This document shows, one piece after another, positions 24,205 to 35,390 of a stretch of DNA of 44,985 nucleotides. The stretch's first letter is position 1. Each line of letters opens with the position of its first letter. Source of the DNA: Oceanisphaera marina (GTDB taxonomy: Bacteria; Pseudomonadota; Gammaproteobacteria; Enterobacterales; Aeromonadaceae); assembly GCF_014643915.1 (NCBI RefSeq), contig NZ_BMKE01000021.1:1-44985 (forward strand), read 5' to 3'. The notes under the pieces were generated by a model, which did not search any database, was not told the origin of the DNA, and was given only the letters and a program-made list of their open reading frames with translations. A program made the translations under genes and the position numbers.

Positions 24205-24440
24205 GTGAAGCGGAAAGAGTGAAGAGAACGACATAAGGCCAACACCTACGAACACCATACCCTGTAGTCCGGCGCTTTAGCTGCCGGCTCTGCGTTAGCA
24301 GGGTTGATTGTAAATCCCGCTAACGCGGGAGTGCCAGCTAAAGCGGCACCTACCAAAAACCAAAACCGAGCCCCTGATGTTCATCAGGATGACGGCCAAG
24401 ATTGGGGTTAGGTTTTAACTTACAGCTTCTGGCTTAAAGC
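24205..24440. repeat. composite intergenic cassette 4
   Basis: GGTGAAGCGGAAAGAGTG and GAACGACATAAGGCC on the left, one TGTAG-CTACA element (24263-24354) in the middle, then CCGAGCCCCTGATGTTCATC with its complement. The right boundary is poorly kept. Confidence 0.5.
24263..24354 (+). repeat. TGTAG-CTACA element, copy 3
   Basis: It starts TGTAGTCCGGCGCTTTAGCT. The last bases are CTACC rather than CTACA; otherwise it is close to copy 2. Confidence 0.75.
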
Positions 24441-24459
24441 TTACGGCTTTCTTTTCGCT

Positions 24460-25788
24460 TCACGACCCAAGCTTTGGTTGCCACTCCAACCGCCAGCCGG
24501 CTGCTGTTGGGTCGGGGCTGAACTCCTGACACACAAACAGGCCGAGGGCGGCGACCAGGGTATCGCCGTGCATCAGTAGCGGAATATGTGCGCGTTGCCA
24601 GGGGGGCACGCCGTATTCTTGCCAGAGCTTTTTCAGCGGCCGGGAACCGGCGCGGCCTACCGGCTGAGCACGCAGGCCCGGCACCTGAAACGCAATACGT
24701 AGCAGGGCAGAATCCAGCTCCGCGGTTAAATCGGCATGTTGCTCCACGGCACTCAACCTGAGCAGTCCGGCGCCGCAGCTCAGCCATTGTTCCGCCATAA
24801 TTTCCGCTAACGGCTGAGGTTCGGCCAATGTCGGGGGCACGTAAAGCGCGCTGTGATAACGACATACGCGAGATTCACCCAAACGCACTTCTGGCGTGGC
24901 ATCGGCGCGAGCCAGCGCCACTTCCTGCCAGATAGCCTGCAGCTGACTACGGCCGGGATGAATCTGGTGTAGTTGTAACCAATGGCGTAGAACGTTCGAG
25001 CGCCGGGCCGGGCTTAATGCCTGCAACCCCGCAATCATCAACCCCAACTGTTCGTTCATCAAGGCAGGCAGGTCTTGCTCCGCCACCTCCTGAGCCAAGT
25101 CCATCTGCTCGGCACACAGTTCGGCACTGCGGGCCAGGGTGTGATTGAATGACGGCCATTGCACCAGCAAACCGGGCAGGATGCGATTGCGCAAAAAATT
25201 GCGATCGAAGGCATCGTCGTTATTGCTGGGATCCTCTACCCAACTCAGCTGGTGCCGTTCGGCATAGGCCTCCAACGAGTGGCGCGAGCAGGTTAATAAC
25301 GGCCGCCACTGTTGGTTGTTTTTTTTCTGTTCGCCAAAGGGCTTGCGCTCTGGCATGGCGGCCAGCCCGGCTATACCCGCCCCCCGTTTAAGCGCCAGCA
25401 ACAGGGTTTCGGCCTGATCATCAAGATGATGTCCGGTCAGTAATATGTCGTTGGGCTGCATGGCATCGGCCAATGCCTGATAACGCGCATCTCGGGCCGC
25501 CGCCTCCAGACTGACTCTGGGCCCCAGTTTCACCTGCACCGCTATGGTTTGGCAGGGAACACCAAGCTGCTCGGCGACCTGGGCACAATGCGCCGGCCAG
25601 ACCTCCGCAGCCGCCTGCAAGCCATGAGCAATATGAATCGCTCTAAGCGAGGCGCCCTGCTCTTTTGACCAGCGAGCCGCCAGTGCCAGCAATACGGTAG
25701 AGTCCAGCCCGCCGCTAAACCCCACCACCAGGGATGAATCTGGGGGTAACTCACGCATATTGCGGCAAAATACAGGGTAAATATCCAT
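24460..25788 (-). CDS. tilS: tRNA(Ile)-lysidine synthase
   Basis: 442 residues. The PP-loop ATP pyrophosphatase motif SGGLDS lies at 25-30, followed by HHLDDQAET (about 117-125) and NFLRNRILPGL. A C-terminal TilS domain contains GLRAQPVGRAGSRPLKKLW. It attaches lysine to C34 of tRNA-Ile(CAU), changing its reading from AUG to AUA; the enzyme is essential. I start at the ATG at 25788, which has AAGG 7 nt upstream, rather than the upstream GTG or TTG. It is monocistronic. In E. coli it also lies downstream of accA, so gene order is partly kept. Confidence 0.95.
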   Translation of the reverse strand: MDIYPVFCRNMRELPPDSSLVVGFSGGLDSTVLLALAARWSKEQGASLRAIHIAHGLQAAAEVWPAHCAQVAEQLGVPCQTIAVQVKLGPRVSLEAAARDARYQALADAMQPNDILLTGHHLDDQAETLLLALKRGAGIAGLAAMPERKPFGEQKKNNQQWRPLLTCSRHSLEAYAERHQLSWVEDPSNNDDAFDRNFLRNRILPGLLVQWPSFNHTLARSAELCAEQMDLAQEVAEQDLPALMNEQLGLMIAGLQALSPARRSNVLRHWLQLHQIHPGRSQLQAIWQEVALARADATPEVRLGESRVCRYHSALYVPPTLAEPQPLAEIMAEQWLSCGAGLLRLSAVEQHADLTAELDSALLRIAFQVPGLRAQPVGRAGSRPLKKLWQEYGVPPWQRAHIPLLMHGDTLVAALGLFVCQEFSPDPTAAGWRLEWQPKLGS

Positions 25789-25883
25789 CACCAAACCTTA
25801 AAACCAAAACCGAGATCCTGACGAGCGTAGGATGACGGCAAAAAAAGCAACCGCCGGTGTTGAACCTGGAGCACAAGAATAAC

Positions 25884-25910
25884 AAAAAACCGCCAGGCTG
25901 GCGGTTTTTT
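25884..25910 (-). terminator. terminator of the first LoiP-like gene
   Basis: AAAAAACCGCCA, GGC, TGGCGGTTTTTT: a perfect stem with A-run and T-run on both sides, 41 bp past the stop codon of the minus-strand gene. Confidence 0.9.
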
Positions 25911-25951
25911 GTATTTAGCTCGACGCTGTTATTCCAGCTCTCGGCTTACGG

Positions 25952-26701
25952 TTAGCTACACTTGGCGCTGGCCGCGGCTGCTCTGGCTTTTTCTATGCGC
26001 TCGGCGCTGGATGGGTGGCTGGAGAACAAACCGCCGCCATTGCCCGAGTGCTTAAGCAATACCTGTTGCGCGCGCATGGCGGCGTAAGGGTCCATATTCA
26101 ACTGGCAGAGTATCTCTATGCCGTAAACATCAGACTCCAACTCGTCACTCTGGGAGAACTGCGCGCTCATGAACTTGGTGCCAATATCCGCATACTGAGA
26201 CGACGCCAGAGTTCCCAGCGTGCCACCAGCGGCGGCGGCGGCTTGCCGTGCAGCGGTCGTCATATACGCCGTTTTAAACTGGCTGAGAGAATGCTCGAAC
26301 TTGACGTGACCAATTTCATGGCCAATAACGGCGACCAGCTCGTCGTCTTTCATCACGTCCATCAGGCCCGAGTAAACGCGCACTGTACCGTCTGGCATGG
26401 CAAAGGCGTTGATTTCATCGGCCAGATAAACCTGAAAGTTAAGCGGCGTCGCATCAACAAACGTCAGTCCTTTGGTCAACTTGGCTAACCGCTTGCTGTA
26501 GCGGCTGTTGGCCGGCGCCAATTTGTTCTCGCTGTCCATTTGCTTGGCAGACAGGCTTGCCTGGGCCTGCAGTTCATCCTTGCTTAATGTCATGCCTTTA
26601 AATGCAGTTAATCCTGCCTGCATATAGCCACCACCGTCGTTGGATACACAACCGCTTAAGCCAAGAGTGAGTAACGTTGCTGCAATTAATGTTTTCTTCA
26701 T
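25952..26701 (-). CDS. LoiP-like M48 lipoprotein metalloprotease, copy 1
   Basis: 249 residues. A lipoprotein signal peptide ends in LSGC (C18), so the protein is lipid-anchored, probably to the outer membrane. The M48 zinc site is HEIGH at 128-132, with E187 as likely third ligand in DELESDVYG. INAFAMPDGTVRVYSGLMD and the C-terminal SSHPSSAERI match E. coli LoiP (YggG), an outer-membrane protease linked to BepA and osmotic stress. The start at 26701 yields a clean signal peptide; a 31-residue upstream extension is rejected. It is a close paralogue of the next gene (27128-27877), which has the same length. Each copy has its own terminator. Confidence 0.93.
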   Translation of the reverse strand: MKKTLIAATLLTLGLSGCVSNDGGGYMQAGLTAFKGMTLSKDELQAQASLSAKQMDSENKLAPANSRYSKRLAKLTKGLTFVDATPLNFQVYLADEINAFAMPDGTVRVYSGLMDVMKDDELVAVIGHEIGHVKFEHSLSQFKTAYMTTAARQAAAAAGGTLGTLASSQYADIGTKFMSAQFSQSDELESDVYGIEILCQLNMDPYAAMRAQQVLLKHSGNGGGLFSSHPSSAERIEKARAAAASAKCS

Positions 26702-27042
26702 TTTCGTCTCGTTGTGTGTGCTCGTAAAAATATTAATAAGAATTAATCTAATCGCGTTTATATCTTTAATAATAAACATTGCGTGCGGGCGCAACTTGCA
26801 ATACGACCAAGCAGCTCCATTCGAATCATAACCCGATTATCGTTTTTATTAAACAACGGAAATATAAATAAAATGACATTCAAGAGCCAGATGCCTAATA
26901 AAAAACGAATACTAAAAAAGGCCTCGGAATGGCTATCCTCTCTTGCTGCAAGAGGCGCCAGCGTCCAAACAAGATACTGAGTTTCGTCAGGATGGCGGCG
27001 AAAATAAATTTCCACTCTTTATTGAGTTTAAAGCCCGGAAAT
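26702..27042. other. A/T-rich intergenic between the LoiP paralogues
   Basis: About 340 bp. It must contain the promoter of copy 1. No repeat element of the cassette families is present, and the open frames crossing it have no recognisable features. Confidence 0.4.
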
Positions 27043-27068
27043 AAAAAACCGCCAATCTGGCGGTTTTT
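27043..27068 (-). terminator. terminator of the second LoiP-like gene
   Basis: AAAAAACCGCCA, ATC, TGGCGGTTTTT. The stem is identical to that of the terminator of copy 1, which suggests that the duplication included the terminator. Confidence 0.9.
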
Positions 27069-27127
27069 GTATTTCGATATCAGCCGGGTGCTTATCTTCC
27101 CGATCCCGGCGTCCATCTGCCGACTTT

Positions 27128-27877
27128 TTAGCGACAGCTGGAATTTGCGGCGGCGTCTCTGGCCAGCTCAATACGCTTGGCGGTAGCCGGGTGACTGGAG
27201 AATATTCCGCCACCGTTGCCAGACTGGCTCATCAACACCTGCTGGGCACGCATGGCCGCATAAGGGTCCATATTCAGCTGGCATAATACTTCTATACCGT
27301 AAACGTCGGATTGCAGCTCGTCTTTCTGCGAAAACTGCGCACTCATGAACTTGGTGCCAATATCGGCGTATTCCGACGATGCCAGAGCACCGACGGTTCC
27401 GCCAGCAGCAGCGGCAGCTTGTCGAGCGGCACTGGTCAAATATGCGGTTTTAAATTGGCTGAGCGAATGCTCGTATTTAACGTGGCCCACCTCATGGCCA
27501 ATCACGGCAATCAACTCATCGTCTTTCATCACGTCCATTAACCCGGAATAGACCCGCACCGAACCATCCGGCATGGCAAAGGCGTTGATCTCGTCGTCCA
27601 GATAAACGGCGAAGTTAAGCGGCGTACCGTCTATGCTGGTCAGCCCTTGTGTCACCTTGGCCAATCGCTTGCTGTAGGCATTGCTGGCCGGTGCCAGCTT
27701 GTTCTCGCTGTCCATTTGCTGAGCCGCCAGTCGGGCTTCAGTTTGCAGTTGATCTTTGGTCAAGGTCGCACCTTTAAGTGCAGTCAGGCCAGCATTTAAT
27801 AATTGTCCATTATCATTCGCTACACAACCGCTTAAACCTGCCGTCATCAATATGGCGGTTATAATCGTTTTTTTCAT
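27128..27877 (-). CDS. LoiP-like M48 lipoprotein metalloprotease, copy 2
   Basis: 249 residues, with lipobox LSGC (C18), zinc site HEVGH (128-132) and the third-ligand region DELQSDVYG. Most positions are identical to copy 1; differences are spread along the length, so the duplication is not recent. It is expected to degrade damaged or misfolded envelope proteins. The second of two adjacent ATGs is chosen because GGAG then has 5-nt spacing and the length equals copy 1. It is transcribed in the same direction as copy 1, with separate terminators, so dosage or conditions may differ between copies. Confidence 0.93.
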   Translation of the reverse strand: MKKTIITAILMTAGLSGCVANDNGQLLNAGLTALKGATLTKDQLQTEARLAAQQMDSENKLAPASNAYSKRLAKVTQGLTSIDGTPLNFAVYLDDEINAFAMPDGSVRVYSGLMDVMKDDELIAVIGHEVGHVKYEHSLSQFKTAYLTSAARQAAAAAGGTVGALASSEYADIGTKFMSAQFSQKDELQSDVYGIEVLCQLNMDPYAAMRAQQVLMSQSGNGGGIFSSHPATAKRIELARDAAANSSCR

Positions 27878-28014
27878 CATCGCTCCTGAAACCCATCGTC
27901 ATGACACTCATAGTCCGCAAATATCATTTACCCGCTTAACCCGAGCAATGTCAATCATGCCAGACGAAGCGGTGACTGCGTGCGACGAAAACGCGTCAAA
28001 AACACACCCTGCCC

Positions 28015-28107
28015 TGTAGCCCGGCGCTTTAGCTGCCGGTTCTGCGTTAGCAGGAATGATTGTAAATTCCGCCCAGGCGGAAGTGCCAGCTAAAGCGGCA
28101 CCCTACA
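28015..28107 (+). repeat. TGTAG-CTACA element, copy 4 (tandem pair)
   Basis: It starts TGTAGCCCGGCGCTTTAGCT. The third hairpin reads TTCCGCC-CA-GGCGGAA: both sides are changed compared with TCCCGCC/GGCGGGA, a compensatory pair. Confidence 0.8.
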
Positions 28108-28142
28108 AATACATCAACCCCAACCCACGAAACACCGCACTC

Positions 28143-28234
28143 TGTAGCCCGGCGCTTTAGCTGCCGGTTCTGCGTTAGCAGAAATGATTTAAATCCCGCC
28201 CAGGCAGGAGTGCCAACTAAAGCGGCACCCTGCA
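28143..28234 (+). repeat. TGTAG-CTACA element, copy 5 (tandem pair)
   Basis: It lies 128 bp downstream of copy 4. The second hairpin is TTCTGC-GTTA-GCAGAA, again a compensatory change. Its end is CTGCA instead of CTACA. Confidence 0.75.
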
Positions 28235-28276
28235 AAAGAGCGAGATCCGGGCGTGCGTCAGGATGACGGCACAAAT

Positions 28277-28310
28277 AAAAAAGCACCGAACCCTCGAGTT
28301 CGATGCTCTT
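28277..28310 (-). terminator. terminator of accA
   Basis: On the minus strand GCATCGAAC, a 6-nt loop, GTTCGGTGC (one G-U pair) and six T. It lies about 40 bp beyond the accA stop and would end the long envelope/replication transcript. Confidence 0.8.
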
Positions 28311-28347
28311 GCACTTAACGCTTTACCCTTTACTCTTCACTGAGAGA

Positions 28348-29298
28348 TCAGCAGTAACCGTAGCCCATCAGGCGCTGGTAGCGCTGTTCCAGCAGAGTGT
28401 CCATATCCAGCTGTTCCAAATCGGCCAGATCGCTCAACAGACGGGCTTTAAGGAAATCGGCAGCCAGCATAGGGTTAACGTGAGCACCGCCCATTGGCTC
28501 TTCAACCACGTTGTCGATAAGCTTCAGCTCGTGGATCCGCTTGGCGGTAATGCCCATGGCTTCGGCGGCCAGCGAGGCTTTTTCGGCACTCTTCCATAAA
28601 ATGGAAGCACAGCCTTCTGGCGAAATCACCGAGTAGGTGGAGTATTGCAGCATGTTAACGCGGTCACCCACGCCAATGGCCAGGGCGCCACCGGAACCAC
28701 CTTCACCAATAACGGTACAGATGATGGGCGTCTTCAAACCCGCCATAACCTTGAGGTTACGGGCAATGGCTTCACTCTGGCCACGCTCTTCTGCACCCAC
28801 ACCCGGATAAGCGCCCGGGGTGTCGATAAAGGTTAAAATCGGCATCTTGAAGCGCTCGGCCATTTCCATCAGGCGCAAGGCCTTGCGGTAGCCTTCGGGG
28901 CGTGGCATGCCAAAGTTGCGGCGAATTTTTTCTTTGGTTTCACGGCCTTTCTGCTGACCAATCACCATCACAGGGCGACCGTCGATACGGGCCACACCAC
29001 CGACCATGGCTTTGTCGTCGGCATAGGCACGATCGCCGGCCAGCTCGTCAAACTCACCAAAAATATGCTCAAGATAATCCAGGGTATGGGGACGACGCGG
29101 ATGGCGAGCCAACTGCGAAATCTGCCAGGGACCCAGATTGCTGAACACTTTTTTGGTCAGCTCATCGCGCTTGACTTCCAGGCGGCTGACTTCTTCGTCC
29201 AGATCGACGGCGTCGCCTTCATTCACATGGCGAAGTTCTTCAATCTGAGCCTGCAGCTCGGCAATCGGTTGTTCAAAATCCAGAAAATGGTGGCTCAT
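28348..29298 (-). CDS. accA: acetyl-CoA carboxylase carboxyltransferase subunit alpha
   Basis: 316 residues (319 in E. coli). With AccD it forms the carboxyltransferase that moves CO2 from biotin to acetyl-CoA, the first committed step of fatty acid synthesis. Marks are the coiled N-terminus with paired Glu/Leu (residues about 8-45), the crotonase-type core [13 protein letters not shown] and [21 protein letters not shown] precedes the start. It lies 13 bp after dnaE and is the last gene of the cluster, ending at a terminator. Confidence 0.98.
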   Translation of the reverse strand: MSHHFLDFEQPIAELQAQIEELRHVNEGDAVDLDEEVSRLEVKRDELTKKVFSNLGPWQISQLARHPRRPHTLDYLEHIFGEFDELAGDRAYADDKAMVGGVARIDGRPVMVIGQQKGRETKEKIRRNFGMPRPEGYRKALRLMEMAERFKMPILTFIDTPGAYPGVGAEERGQSEAIARNLKVMAGLKTPIICTVIGEGGSGGALAIGVGDRVNMLQYSTYSVISPEGCASILWKSAEKASLAAEAMGITAKRIHELKLIDNVVEEPMGGAHVNPMLAADFLKARLLSDLADLEQLDMDTLLEQRYQRLMGYGYC

Positions 29299-29311
29299 AA
29301 GTCCCCTCTAT

Positions 29312-32300
29312 TCAAAAAAGTAGTTCGACTTTATCCGGGCCCAGCAGCTGCTTTAACGATGCCAAGGTCTCGTCGGTGGGGGTTACCCGCCACTCGGTAC
29401 CAAGCATCAGCTGCGCCCGCGCTCCCGGTCGATAATAGGTCACTCGAACAGGACACACTCCCGCCCGTACGGGGGTGAGTATGTCCAGCAATTGGGTAAA
29501 AAAGTGCTGATCAATCTGGCTCTTATTAATATTCAACGCCAAGCCACGCGCGAAACGCTCTCGTGCATCACTGATGTCCAGCACTTCTCGTGCCGACATT
29601 TTAAGGCCGCCGGAAAAATCATCAAAGCTGACCTGTCCGCTGATAACCAGGATTTTATCCTTTTCCAGCAAAGACTCATAGCGTTCCAGCGCCTCCGAGA
29701 ACAAGGTCACGTCCAATCGGCCGGATCTGTCGTCCAGGGTAATGATGCCCATGCGGTTACCGCGCTTGGTGGTCATGACTCGGGCGGCAATCACCAGGCC
29801 CGCCGCGGTCGTGGTTTTATCACGGCTGGTGGCCTGCAATTCAATCAGACGGCCGCTGGTGTAATGGCGCAGTTCTTTTGCATACTGGTTAATGGGGTGC
29901 CCGGTTAAATACAGCCCCAGGGTGTCGCGCTCGCCGTCCAGCCATATTTTATCGGGCCAGGCGGGCACATCCACAAACGCATGCTCGGTCTGCTCTTCGG
30001 CTACCAGCACGCCAAACATATCGCTTTGGCCCAGGGCCTCGGCCTTGGCGTGCTGCTCTGCCGCCTTCATGGCTTCGGGCAGGGTCGCCATCAGCGAGGC
30101 GCGGTGCGGGCCCAATTGGTCCATGGCGCCAGACAGCACCAGCTTTTCCATGACTCGTTTGTTGAGCTTTTTCAGGTCGACTCTATTACAGAAGTCGAAC
30201 AGATCCCGAAACGGTCCTGCTTCTCGCGCCGCCAGAATCGAGTCGATGGGCGCCTCGCCCACGCCCTTGATGGCACCAATGCCGTAGACGATATGGCCTT
30301 GCTCGTTCACGGTAAACCGATAGCGCCCCGAATTCACATCCGGCGGCAGCAAGGTTAACCCCATGCGCTGACATTCATCGACCAGGGTCACGACTTTGTC
30401 GGTATTGTCCATGTCGGCGGTCATCACCGCCGCCATAAACTCGGCCGGATAATGGGTTTTCAGCCACAGGGTTTGATACGACACCAACGCATAGGCGGCG
30501 GAGTGGGATTTGTTAAAGCCGTAACCGGCAAACTTTTCCACCAGGTCGAAGATTTTCATCGCCAACTCGCCGTCGATGCCGTTGGCTTTGGCACCTTCTT
30601 CAAAACCGGCGCGCTGCTTGGCCATTTCTTCGGGCTTTTTCTTACCCATGGCACGACGTAACAAGTCGGCGCCACCCAGCGAATACCCCGCCAGGATCTG
30701 CGCAATCTGCATTACCTGTTCTTGATACAGAATAATGCCGTAGGTGGGCTCCAGAGTAACTTTAAGAGACTCGTGCTGCCAGGTTTCATCGGGGTAAGAC
30801 ACCGCCTCGCGGCCATGCTTGCGGTCGATAAAGTTATCCACCATGCCCGACTGCAGCGGCCCCGGGCGGAACAAGGCCACCAGGGCGATCATGTCTTCAA
30901 AGCAGTCGGGCTGCAGCCGCTTGATCAAATCCTTCATGCCGCGGGATTCCAGCTGGAATACCGCGGTAGTTTCAAAGCGCTTCAACACCTTGAACGAGGC
31001 GGGATCATCCATGGGAATGGCGGCAATATCGACCGGTGGCTTGCCTTCTTTGGCCAGTCTGGGATTCACCATGCCCAGCGCCCAGTCGATAATGGTCAGG
31101 GTGCGCAGCCCCAGAAAGTCGAACTTGACCAGGCCCGCTTCTTCTACGTCGTTTTTATCAAACTGGGTAACCGGGTTGTTACCATGTTCATCACAATACA
31201 GTGGCGAAAAATCGGTAATGCGAGTGGGGGCTATTACCACGCCGCCGGCGTGCTTGCCGGCGTTACGGGTCACGCCTTCCAGCTTGCGCGCCATGTCGAT
31301 CAGCGCCTGTACTTCCTCATCCTGGTCGTACAGCTCGGGTAGCTTGGGCTCGACTTCAAAGGCCTTGGCCAGCGTCATGCCCGGGTCCGGCGGGATCAGC
31401 TTGGAAATGCGATCCACAAAACCATAGGGGTGGCCCAGCACCCGGCCCACATCCCGTATCACCGCCTTGGCGGCCATGGTACCAAAGGTGATGATCTGAC
31501 TCACCGCATCACGGCCGTACAGTTCGGCTACGTGATCAATAACCTCGTCACGGCGGTCCATGCAGAAGTCGATATCAAAATCGGGCATCGACACCCGCTC
31601 GGGGTTCAAAAAACGCTCGAACAGCAAGTCGAATTCCAGAGGATCCAGATCAGTAATCTTCAGCGCATAGGCTACCAAAGAGCCGGCACCCGAGCCCCGC
31701 CCCGGCCCCACGGGAATGCCGTTATCCTTCGACCACTGAATAAACTCCATCACGATCAAAAAATAACCGGGAAAGCCCATCTGGTTGATCACGCCCAGCT
31801 CTATTGCCAGTCGCTCGTCGTACTCGGGGCGTTTGGCTTCGCGCACCGCCGGGTCAGGGAACAGGAACTCCAGTCGCTCTTCCAGTCCCTTCTCCGAGCA
31901 CTTAACCAGAAAGTCTTCAATGCTCATGTCGCCGGTAGGAAAATCCGGCAGGAAATATTCGCCCAGCCGCACGGTAACGTTGCAGCGCTTGGCAATTTCC
32001 ACGCTGTTTTCCAGCGCTTCGGGAATATCACTGAACAGTTCGGCCATTTCGGCCGGGCTTTTTAAATATTGCTCGGGGCTGAACCGCCGCGGCCGGCGTT
32101 TATCATCCAGAGTAAAGCCGTCATGAATGGCCACCCGAATTTCGTGGGCATCAAAGTCGCTTTTATCGAGAAAGACCACCTCGTTGGTCGCCACCACGGG
32201 CAGCTGCTCGCGCTCGGCCAGCGCCACCGCCATGTGCAGATAGGTTTCTTCGTCGGGCCGCAGGGTACGCTGCAATTCCAGATAATAACGATCGGCAAAG

Positions 32301-32779
32301 TGCTGCTGATAAAAGGCCAGGCACTCATTGACCAGCGCCTCGTTGCCCTTTAGCAGACCCATGCCCACATCGCCTTCACGCCCACCCGACAACACAATAA
32401 TGCCGTCGTTGAATTCGGCCAACCACGCCTTGTCGACCAGCGGCCTGTGCTGTACATGGCCTCGCTCGTAGGCGGCAGAAATAATGCGGGTAATACTTTG
32501 ATAGCCGTCGTTGTTCATGGCCAGTAGCGTCAGGCGAAACACCTGATCGCCCAGCTCATCGCTTTGCACCCAAACGTCGGTACCCACCAGCGGCTTTAGC
32601 CCCTTGCGATGGGCGTCACCATAAAAGCGCACCAGACCGCACAGGTTCATTTGATCGGTCAGCGCCAGCGCCGGATAGCCCAATTCCTGGGCGCGCTGGT
32701 TAATGGGGCCAATTTTGGCCACCCCATCCACCATGGAAAAGTCGGAGTGTACCCGCAGGTGAACAAAGGCCGTGGTCAT
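29312..32779 (-). CDS. dnaE: DNA polymerase III subunit alpha
   Basis: 1155 residues (1160 in E. coli): the replicative polymerase subunit. An N-terminal PHP domain (about 5-280) starts [15 protein letters not shown]. The C-family catalytic core has [14 protein letters not shown] (about 358-371) and the catalytic aspartates in PDFDIDF (399-405). Then come the fingers, a helix-hairpin-helix region, an OB fold ([20 protein letters not shown]) and the tau-binding C-terminus. Its ATG overlaps the rnhB stop by 4 bp, so translation is coupled. No editing exonuclease domain, as usual for DnaE. Confidence 0.98.
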   Translation of the reverse strand: MTTAFVHLRVHSDFSMVDGVAKIGPINQRAQELGYPALALTDQMNLCGLVRFYGDAHRKGLKPLVGTDVWVQSDELGDQVFRLTLLAMNNDGYQSITRIISAAYERGHVQHRPLVDKAWLAEFNDGIIVLSGGREGDVGMGLLKGNEALVNECLAFYQQHFADRYYLELQRTLRPDEETYLHMAVALAEREQLPVVATNEVVFLDKSDFDAHEIRVAIHDGFTLDDKRRPRRFSPEQYLKSPAEMAELFSDIPEALENSVEIAKRCNVTVRLGEYFLPDFPTGDMSIEDFLVKCSEKGLEERLEFLFPDPAVREAKRPEYDERLAIELGVINQMGFPGYFLIVMEFIQWSKDNGIPVGPGRGSGAGSLVAYALKITDLDPLEFDLLFERFLNPERVSMPDFDIDFCMDRRDEVIDHVAELYGRDAVSQIITFGTMAAKAVIRDVGRVLGHPYGFVDRISKLIPPDPGMTLAKAFEVEPKLPELYDQDEEVQALIDMARKLEGVTRNAGKHAGGVVIAPTRITDFSPLYCDEHGNNPVTQFDKNDVEEAGLVKFDFLGLRTLTIIDWALGMVNPRLAKEGKPPVDIAAIPMDDPASFKVLKRFETTAVFQLESRGMKDLIKRLQPDCFEDMIALVALFRPGPLQSGMVDNFIDRKHGREAVSYPDETWQHESLKVTLEPTYGIILYQEQVMQIAQILAGYSLGGADLLRRAMGKKKPEEMAKQRAGFEEGAKANGIDGELAMKIFDLVEKFAGYGFNKSHSAAYALVSYQTLWLKTHYPAEFMAAVMTADMDNTDKVVTLVDECQRMGLTLLPPDVNSGRYRFTVNEQGHIVYGIGAIKGVGEAPIDSILAAREAGPFRDLFDFCNRVDLKKLNKRVMEKLVLSGAMDQLGPHRASLMATLPEAMKAAEQHAKAEALGQSDMFGVLVAEEQTEHAFVDVPAWPDKIWLDGERDTLGLYLTGHPINQYAKELRHYTSGRLIELQATSRDKTTTAAGLVIAARVMTTKRGNRMGIITLDDRSGRLDVTLFSEALERYESLLEKDKILVISGQVSFDDFSGGLKMSAREVLDISDARERFARGLALNINKSQIDQHFFTQLLDILTPVRAGVCPVRVTYYRPGARAQLMLGTEWRVTPTDETLASLKQLLGPDKVELLF

Positions 32780-33384
32780 TTAGCGATCTCCCCGCTTAAC
32801 AACAGCTGGGCTGCCACCGGCTTGAAGCTGCGCCGATATTCCGGCAACACCCCATGCTGCGCCAGCGCGGCAAAATGCGCCTTGGTGGGGTAGCCTTTAT
32901 GCTGGGCAAAGCCGTATTGGGGATGCAATGCGTCCAGCTCTATCATGTCTTGATCGCGGGCTACCTTGGCCAGAATGGAGGCGGCGCTGATTTCGGCCAC
33001 CCGGCTGTCGCCTTTGACCACCGCCTGGGCGGGCATAGGCAAAGACGGGCAACGATTACCGTCAATAAACACAAAGCCGGGCTGCACGCTCAAGGCCGCC
33101 ACGGCACGGCTCATGGCTAGCATGGTGGCGTGCAATATATTCAGCTCGTCGATTTCGGCGGGCGAACAACGGCCAATAGCCCAGGCCAGGGCGTGTTCGC
33201 GTATCAAGGGTGCCAATAACTGGCGCTTCTTGTCGCTCAACACCTTGGAGTCACCCAGGCCGGCAATGGGATGTTTGGGGTCCAGAATAACGGCCGCAGT
33301 CACTACGTCGCCGACCAGCGGGCCACGGCCCACTTCGTCTACGCCTGCCACCAACACCCCTTGGGGATATACAATTTCCAGCAT
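32776..33384 (-). CDS. rnhB: ribonuclease HII
   Basis: 202 residues (198 in E. coli). It cuts RNA in RNA/DNA hybrids and at single ribonucleotides in [17 protein letters not shown] (about residues 14-27) holds the metal-binding Asp-Glu, and FIDGNRCP and [15 protein letters not shown] are the other conserved blocks. The start codon overlaps the lpxB stop by one base (TAATG), and its end overlaps dnaE by 4 bp. Confidence 0.97.
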   Translation of the reverse strand: MLEIVYPQGVLVAGVDEVGRGPLVGDVVTAAVILDPKHPIAGLGDSKVLSDKKRQLLAPLIREHALAWAIGRCSPAEIDELNILHATMLAMSRAVAALSVQPGFVFIDGNRCPSLPMPAQAVVKGDSRVAEISAASILAKVARDQDMIELDALHPQYGFAQHKGYPTKAHFAALAQHGVLPEYRRSFKPVAAQLLLSGEIAK

Positions 33385-34604
33385 TACTTGTTTGCCACGG
33401 ATCGGTTTGTCACAGATCGATTAGCCAACGGCCGCTCAGCCAGCTCCAGCACCGCCATCGCCGCCTGTTCATCGGCGTTGCAGCGAATTTTTTTATGCAA
33501 CCGGGTAAATTCGGCAAGCAGCTCGCTGGTGTCAAAGTCAATCAGCTTGCTCACTTCATCCACTATATGGTCTGGCGTGCATTCGTGCTGAATCAGCTCC
33601 GGCACCAGCATATGGTCCGCCAGCAGATTGGGCAAAGAGGCATAGGCGGTATGCACCAGCTTGTTGGCCAGCCAATAACTCAGCGGCTTGAATCTGTACC
33701 CCACCACCATCGGCTTTTTCGCCAGCATGGCTTCCAGGGTAGCGGTGCCCGAGGCCAGCAGAATAATATCCGCCGCCGTCATCACCTCACGGCCCTGGCC
33801 TTCAATCAAAATGATGTCCAGATGCGGTGCCACCAGCTCTTTAATGGCCAGAAACTCTGCGCGGCGCTTGGGGTTCACCAGTGGCACCACAAACTCAAGG
33901 TCGGGGTGGCGCACTTTAAGCTGCTTGCAGGCTTCCAGATACACGGGGCTGAGCAAGGTCACTTCGGCGTGACGGCTGCCGGGCAACAGCGCCATGTAAT
34001 GGCCATCGGCCTTTAGCCCTAACCGCTCGCGGGCACCCTGGGTGTCGGGTACCAGGGGCATTTGATCGGCCAGGGTATGCCCAATAAAGCGGCACGGGGC
34101 GTCAAACCGATCGTAAAAGGCTTTTTCAAACGGCAAGAAGGCCAGCACCATGTCGGTGGCCTTCTTTATTTTATGAATGCGATTTTGTCGCCAGGCCCAC
34201 ACGGAGGGACTCACATAATGCAGGGTGGCAATACCGGACTTGCGCAGTTTAAGCTCAAGATCGATATTGAAGTCAGGCGCATCTATGCCCACGAACACAT
34301 CCGGCGGGTTATCCAGAAAATGGCGGGCAATCTGTTTGCGAATGCTCAAAATACGCGGCAGTCGGCCCAGTACTTCCACCAGGCCCATGACCGACAGTTC
34401 GTCCATCTCGAACAAGGCGTTGCAGCCTTCGGCCACCATCTGTGGTCCGGCAATACCTTCGAATATGGCATTGGGATGACGCTGGCGCAGTTCGCGGATC
34501 AGGCCGGCACCCAGGGTGTCGCCCGACACCTCACCGGCGACCAACCCGATGCGCAACGGGCGTGGATCAACCTGAGCCCGGTCGGGTGACTGAGACTCAG
34601 GCAC
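33384..34604 (-). CDS. lpxB: lipid-A-disaccharide synthase
   Basis: 406 residues, somewhat longer than E. coli LpxB (382) at both ends. This GT19 enzyme joins UDP-2,3-diacylglucosamine to lipid X at the inner-membrane face. Typical blocks are [20 protein letters not shown] (about 20-39), [25 protein letters not shown] and [13 protein letters not shown]. Its first 8 bp overlap lpxA. The last residues, [11 protein letters not shown], contain a short repeated segment and may be a relaxed tail. Confidence 0.97.
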   Translation of the reverse strand: MPESQSPDRAQVDPRPLRIGLVAGEVSGDTLGAGLIRELRQRHPNAIFEGIAGPQMVAEGCNALFEMDELSVMGLVEVLGRLPRILSIRKQIARHFLDNPPDVFVGIDAPDFNIDLELKLRKSGIATLHYVSPSVWAWRQNRIHKIKKATDMVLAFLPFEKAFYDRFDAPCRFIGHTLADQMPLVPDTQGARERLGLKADGHYMALLPGSRHAEVTLLSPVYLEACKQLKVRHPDLEFVVPLVNPKRRAEFLAIKELVAPHLDIILIEGQGREVMTAADIILLASGTATLEAMLAKKPMVVGYRFKPLSYWLANKLVHTAYASLPNLLADHMLVPELIQHECTPDHIVDEVSKLIDFDTSELLAEFTRLHKKIRCNADEQAAMAVLELAERPLANRSVTNRSVANK

Positions 34605-35388
34605 GAATAATACCGCGCTCGTTTTGCTGCAAAAACTCGATCATCACGCCCACTTCCGGCTGCTGCTTGTTCAACGCTTCCAGCTCGGGGATCACATCGG
34701 CCACGGTTTTACCGCTTCGGAAGATGATCTTGTAGGCCTTCTTGATGGCCGAAATCGCCTCGGGCGAAAAACCACGACGGCGCAAACCTTCGGAGTTCAC
34801 ACCGAACGGCTTGGCATACAGGCCGGCTGCCATCACATAGGGCGGCACGTCTTTATTAAGGGCGGCACAGCCGGCAATAAAGGCGTGGCTGCCCACACGA
34901 CCAAACTGGTGAATCGCCGCATGGCCACCAAAAATCACGTGCGAGCCAATATGTACGTGGCCGGCCAGAGTGGCGTTATTGGCAAAAATACAGTCATCGC
35001 CAATACGACAATCATGAGCCACATGCACGTTCACCATAAACAGGTTACGGCTGCCGACTCGGGTCAGGCTTTCATCTTGGCTGGTGCCACGGTGAAAAGT
35101 GCAAGACTCACGAATCACGTTATCGTCGCCAATTTCAAGTATGGTGCGCTCGCCGGCGTATTTCTTATCCTGGCAGTCTTCCCCTATCGAGCAAAACTGA
35201 AAGATATGATTGCGCTTACCAATACGAGTTGGCCCCTTGATCACCACATGAGGACCAATCCAGCAGTCGTCGCCGATTTCGACCTCGGCACCAATCAGCG
35301 TCCAGGGGCCTATTTCGACCCCCTTGCCTATTTTGGCATCCGGATGAACAATGGCGGTTTCATGAATCTTTGCACTTTGTTCGCTCAC
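34597..35388 (-). CDS. lpxA: UDP-N-acetylglucosamine acyltransferase
   Basis: 263 residues from a GTG start (262 in E. coli). It starts lipid A synthesis by adding a 3-hydroxyacyl chain to UDP-GlcNAc. A left-handed beta helix of hexapeptide repeats fills about residues 8-190, and H125 in VHVAHDC is the catalytic base. The GTG at 35388 is chosen because GAGGG lies 6 nt upstream and the length fits; an upstream ATG would overlap fabZ by 40 bp and add 14 atypical residues. The GTG lies 2 bp beyond the fabZ stop. Confidence 0.95.
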   Translation of the reverse strand: MSEQSAKIHETAIVHPDAKIGKGVEIGPWTLIGAEVEIGDDCWIGPHVVIKGPTRIGKRNHIFQFCSIGEDCQDKKYAGERTILEIGDDNVIRESCTFHRGTSQDESLTRVGSRNLFMVNVHVAHDCRIGDDCIFANNATLAGHVHIGSHVIFGGHAAIHQFGRVGSHAFIAGCAALNKDVPPYVMAAGLYAKPFGVNSEGLRRRGFSPEAISAIKKAYKIIFRSGKTVADVIPELEALNKQQPEVGVMIEFLQQNERGIIRA

Positions 35389-35390
35389 AC

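Noticed and set aside
30722-31342. Plus-strand frame (206 codons) opposite dnaE
   Set aside because: Antisense shadow of a clearly complete polymerase gene.
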